Shown here piece by piece: positions 61,934 through 64,000 of a DNA stretch of 64,000 nucleotides. This DNA is from Algoriphagus ratkowskyi. GTDB taxonomy: Bacteria; Bacteroidota; Bacteroidia; Cytophagales; Cyclobacteriaceae. Made by a program: the position numbers and the translations under genes. The first letter of the stretch is position 1. Each line of letters starts with the position of its first letter. The notes beneath the pieces are model-generated. The model was not told where the DNA came from. It made no database searches and saw only the letters and a list, made by a program, of their open reading frames with translations. The DNA lies in assembly GCF_002150505.1 (NCBI RefSeq), contig NZ_MSSV01000002.1, positions 186,001 through 250,000 of the forward strand, written 5' to 3'.

Positions 61934-63820
61934 ATGAAAAATCTTTACAATTTCTTCCTGACTCTGCTACTGGTCATGGTCGTTTCTGTTTCTTTTTCTC
62001 AGGAAAAGAACATCATCGATCAGTTGGATGAAGTCGCCATTGTGGATCAAAAAGTCATGATGCCAATGCGCGATGGCGTACGACTGGCCACGGATATCTA
62101 CCGCCCAAAGGGTGATGGCAAATATCCAATAGTATTTTCCAGAACTCCCTATAATTTCAATACCTGGGGAAACGGTGAAATGAATACGCGCACCATGGAG
62201 ACTGCCCTATCCTGGGTGGAAAAAGGCTATGCTTATGTCGTTCAAAATGAACGAGGCCGTTATTTTTCTGAGGGAGATTGGGATATTCTCGGTGTACCAT
62301 TAACCGATGGATATGATGCGTTTGATTGGATGGCCAAGCAAGCATGGAGTAATGGAAAAATTGGCACCCTAGGCTGCTCCTCTACTGCTGAGTGGCAAAT
62401 GGCAGTTGCCTCCATGGATCACCCAGCATTGGGCGCTTTGGTTCCGCAAGGATATGGTGCAGGTGTTGGTAAAATTGGTGATTTCTGGGAGCAAGGAAAC
62501 TGGTACAGAGGTGGTGCAGGTCAGATGCTTTTCACGAATTGGCTCTATGGCGTGCAACACGACCCTATGGCACCTAAATTCCCATCGGATATTAGCCAAA
62601 AGGATCTACTAAGGCTACAGCGTTTTTATGACATGTCTCCTGAATATCCAAAAATTGATTCGAAGGAGGCTTTAAAACATCTACCTGTTCAGGATATCAT
62701 TAAAAATCAAAATGGTCCTGTGGGCATTTACGAGGAAATGATCACTCGTAAGCCAAATGACCCAAAGTGGTTTTCTGGAGGTTTGTATCATGACAAACAA
62801 CCTTTTGACAAACCTAGTTTTTGGTTTGTGTCGTGGTTTGACGTATCTGCAGGACCAAACATAGCTCTATTTAATCATGCTAGACAGAATGCTGTTTCGC
62901 AGCTTGCTAGAGACAATCAGTATCTCGTAATCGCACCAGTGATGCACTGCTCATTCACCAGAGCATCTGAAAACACCATGGTGGGTGATCTAAATGTTGG
63001 TGATGCACGCCTGAACTATGATGAGATCATCACAGCGTGGTTTGACGTATGGCTAAAAGGTGAGAAATCTGAAGTTATGGAAAACATGCCACGAGTGCAG
63101 TACTATACTATGGGTTCAAATAAGTGGCAAACTTCCGACGTATGGCCTCCGGCCGAAGCAGTAATGACAACCATGTACTTGGATTCAGAAGGTAAAGCCA
63201 ATTCTCTTAATGGAAACGGTAAATTGACTACTAAAAAGCCCAGAAAAGACACACCTGATACATTCAAGTACGATCCGATGGACCCTGTAACTTCCTTTGG
63301 AGGAAATGTATGTTGTACAGGAAATGCTATAGACGGTAGCGGTGGATCTAAGGATCAATCTGAGATGGAAAAGCGGGATGACATATTAGTTTATACTACT
63401 GAAGTGCTAGAAGAAGGCGTTGAAGTTTCCGGCTTTATTGAGTCCTTCTTATATCTTTCTTCTGATGCCAAAGACACCGATGTGACGATCAAATTGATAG
63501 ATGTGCATCCTGACGGAAAAGCTTATAATCTGGATGAAACGATTCAGCGGGTACGCTATCGAGAAGGGTATGAAAAAGAAGTTTGGATGGAGGACAGGAA
63601 AGTTTATGAAGTCAAAATGACTCCCATGAGCACCTCAAATTACTTTGATAAAGGTCATCGAATTCGTATTGAAGTCAGTAGCTCGAATTTCCCTCGCTTT
63701 GACAGAAACATGAATACCGGTGGAAACACCTACGATGAAACCGAAGGCATAGTGGCAACCAACTCTATTCACCATGGAGGAAAAAACTTGAGTAGGATCA
63801 TTTTGCCTATTGTGAAATAA
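61934..63820 (+). CDS. CocE/NonD family hydrolase (X-Pro dipeptidyl-peptidase-like)
   Basis: A 628-residue exported protein with a signal peptide ending VSFSQ. The N-terminal alpha/beta-hydrolase domain shows [15 protein letters not shown], the oxyanion segment [18 protein letters not shown] and the nucleophile turn GCSSTAEWQ, where CocE relatives usually have GxSY. The C-terminal jelly-roll domain (about 420-628) ends SRIILPIVK. Family members cleave X-Pro peptides, cocaine esters or beta-lactam side chains; the native substrate here is unknown. It is transcribed alone, with a terminator after it. Confidence 0.92.
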   Translation: MKNLYNFFLTLLLVMVVSVSFSQEKNIIDQLDEVAIVDQKVMMPMRDGVRLATDIYRPKGDGKYPIVFSRTPYNFNTWGNGEMNTRTMETALSWVEKGYAYVVQNERGRYFSEGDWDILGVPLTDGYDAFDWMAKQAWSNGKIGTLGCSSTAEWQMAVASMDHPALGALVPQGYGAGVGKIGDFWEQGNWYRGGAGQMLFTNWLYGVQHDPMAPKFPSDISQKDLLRLQRFYDMSPEYPKIDSKEALKHLPVQDIIKNQNGPVGIYEEMITRKPNDPKWFSGGLYHDKQPFDKPSFWFVSWFDVSAGPNIALFNHARQNAVSQLARDNQYLVIAPVMHCSFTRASENTMVGDLNVGDARLNYDEIITAWFDVWLKGEKSEVMENMPRVQYYTMGSNKWQTSDVWPPAEAVMTTMYLDSEGKANSLNGNGKLTTKKPRKDTPDTFKYDPMDPVTSFGGNVCCTGNAIDGSGGSKDQSEMEKRDDILVYTTEVLEEGVEVSGFIESFLYLSSDAKDTDVTIKLIDVHPDGKAYNLDETIQRVRYREGYEKEVWMEDRKVYEVKMTPMSTSNYFDKGHRIRIEVSSSNFPRFDRNMNTGGNTYDETEGIVATNSIHHGGKNLSRIILPIVK

Positions 63821-63851
63821 TTCTGCATTTTCCCATATTTCGAAGTTATAA

Positions 63852-63881
63852 AAAGGAGAGTCTCTGTACTCTCCTTTTTTT
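63852..63881 (+). terminator. Rho-independent terminator after the CocE/NonD gene
   Basis: The perfect 10-bp stem AAAGGAGAGT / ACTCTCCTTT has a 6-base loop and is followed by a T run, 31 bases after the stop. Beyond it, to the window end, no gene is supported. Confidence 0.88.
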
Positions 63882-64000
63882 ATTTTGATGTAGAATGAAT
63901 TTGATCAGAATAATTCTAATTATACTGTTTTTCATCCTTTCGTATAAAAAGGATAAAGATTTCCTTCGCATTTTTAGAGAGTGAATTTTATTTTTTTGAT

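Noticed and set aside
63895-63984. 29-residue hydrophobic frame near the window end
   Set aside because: A short hydrophobic frame after a terminator with no family match or start context; too weak to call.

Overview
The window looks like the chromosome of a marine or aquatic Bacteroidota, most likely Cytophagia/Cyclobacteriaceae and Algoriphagus-like. This is inferred from gene families, not from a search: a head-GIN (DUF2807) protein, DUF2911, NIPSNAP and DUF1343 proteins, a ThuA-sugar dehydrogenase-PKD-cytochrome c fusion, many lipoproteins ending in a lipobox Cys, several FtsX/MacB-type permeases, almost no Shine-Dalgarno sequences, and TAnnTTTG-type -7 promoter elements. No tRNA, rRNA, CRISPR array, transposase or phage gene was seen.

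Layout. 1-5.7 kb: a permease cut by the window edge, a head-GIN protein, a LysM protein, two small lipoproteins (one DUF305) and a GH18 chitinase-like lipoprotein. 5.9-12.5 kb: purH, cysS and an M28 peptidase, then a LacI regulator overlapping galK. 12.6-18.1 kb: a 1147-residue ThuA/sugar dehydrogenase/cytochrome c lipoprotein, a small lipoprotein, a NIPSNAP protein and a TMEM220 protein. 18.1-19.1 kb: a decayed gene and little else. 19.1-28.5 kb: an SMP-30 lactonase, then an L-rhamnose locus with isomerase plus sulfatase on the minus strand and, divergently, aldolase/dehydrogenase, GntR regulator and kinase. 28.6-32 kb: a C10 cysteine protease lipoprotein with two beta-propeller lipoproteins. 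32.3-35 kb: lutABC for L-lactate oxidation. 35-45 kb: histidine kinase, glyoxalase-fold protein, beta-propeller, TIM-barrel isomerase, FAD reductase, DUF2911, DUF1343, an MNT nucleotidyltransferase with a nonsense-inactivated HEPN partner, and an FG-GAP protein. 45.1-56.2 kb: an ABC efflux locus (two permeases, ATPase, adaptor) facing a sigma-54 activator and its kinase. 56.4-63.8 kb: a STAS/SEC14 protein, a PadR regulator with a prefix-domain permease, fumarylacetoacetase and a CocE/NonD hydrolase.

How the genes fit together. The rhamnose locus should convert L-rhamnose to rhamnulose, rhamnulose-1-phosphate, then DHAP and L-lactaldehyde, which the fused dehydrogenase domain oxidises to L-lactate. 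LutABC, 4 kb away, oxidises L-lactate to pyruvate. The sulfatase in the isomerase operon suggests the rhamnose may come from a sulfated algal polysaccharide; that is inference. The 45-56 kb block resembles a two-component, sigma-54-controlled ABC efflux module.

The most unusual structure is inside that efflux locus. A four-helix-bundle gene of the 23S rRNA intervening-sequence protein family sits between the adaptor and ATPase genes. It is bracketed by an ungapped 37-nt inverted repeat (32 of 37 positions match), the architecture of an rRNA intervening sequence but in a protein operon. Other notable points are the dead HEPN toxin beside an intact MNT gene, a 78-bp perfect identity between the 3' ends of two otherwise diverged lipoprotein genes, and many word-like or palindromic intergenic repeats concentrated around the permease genes.
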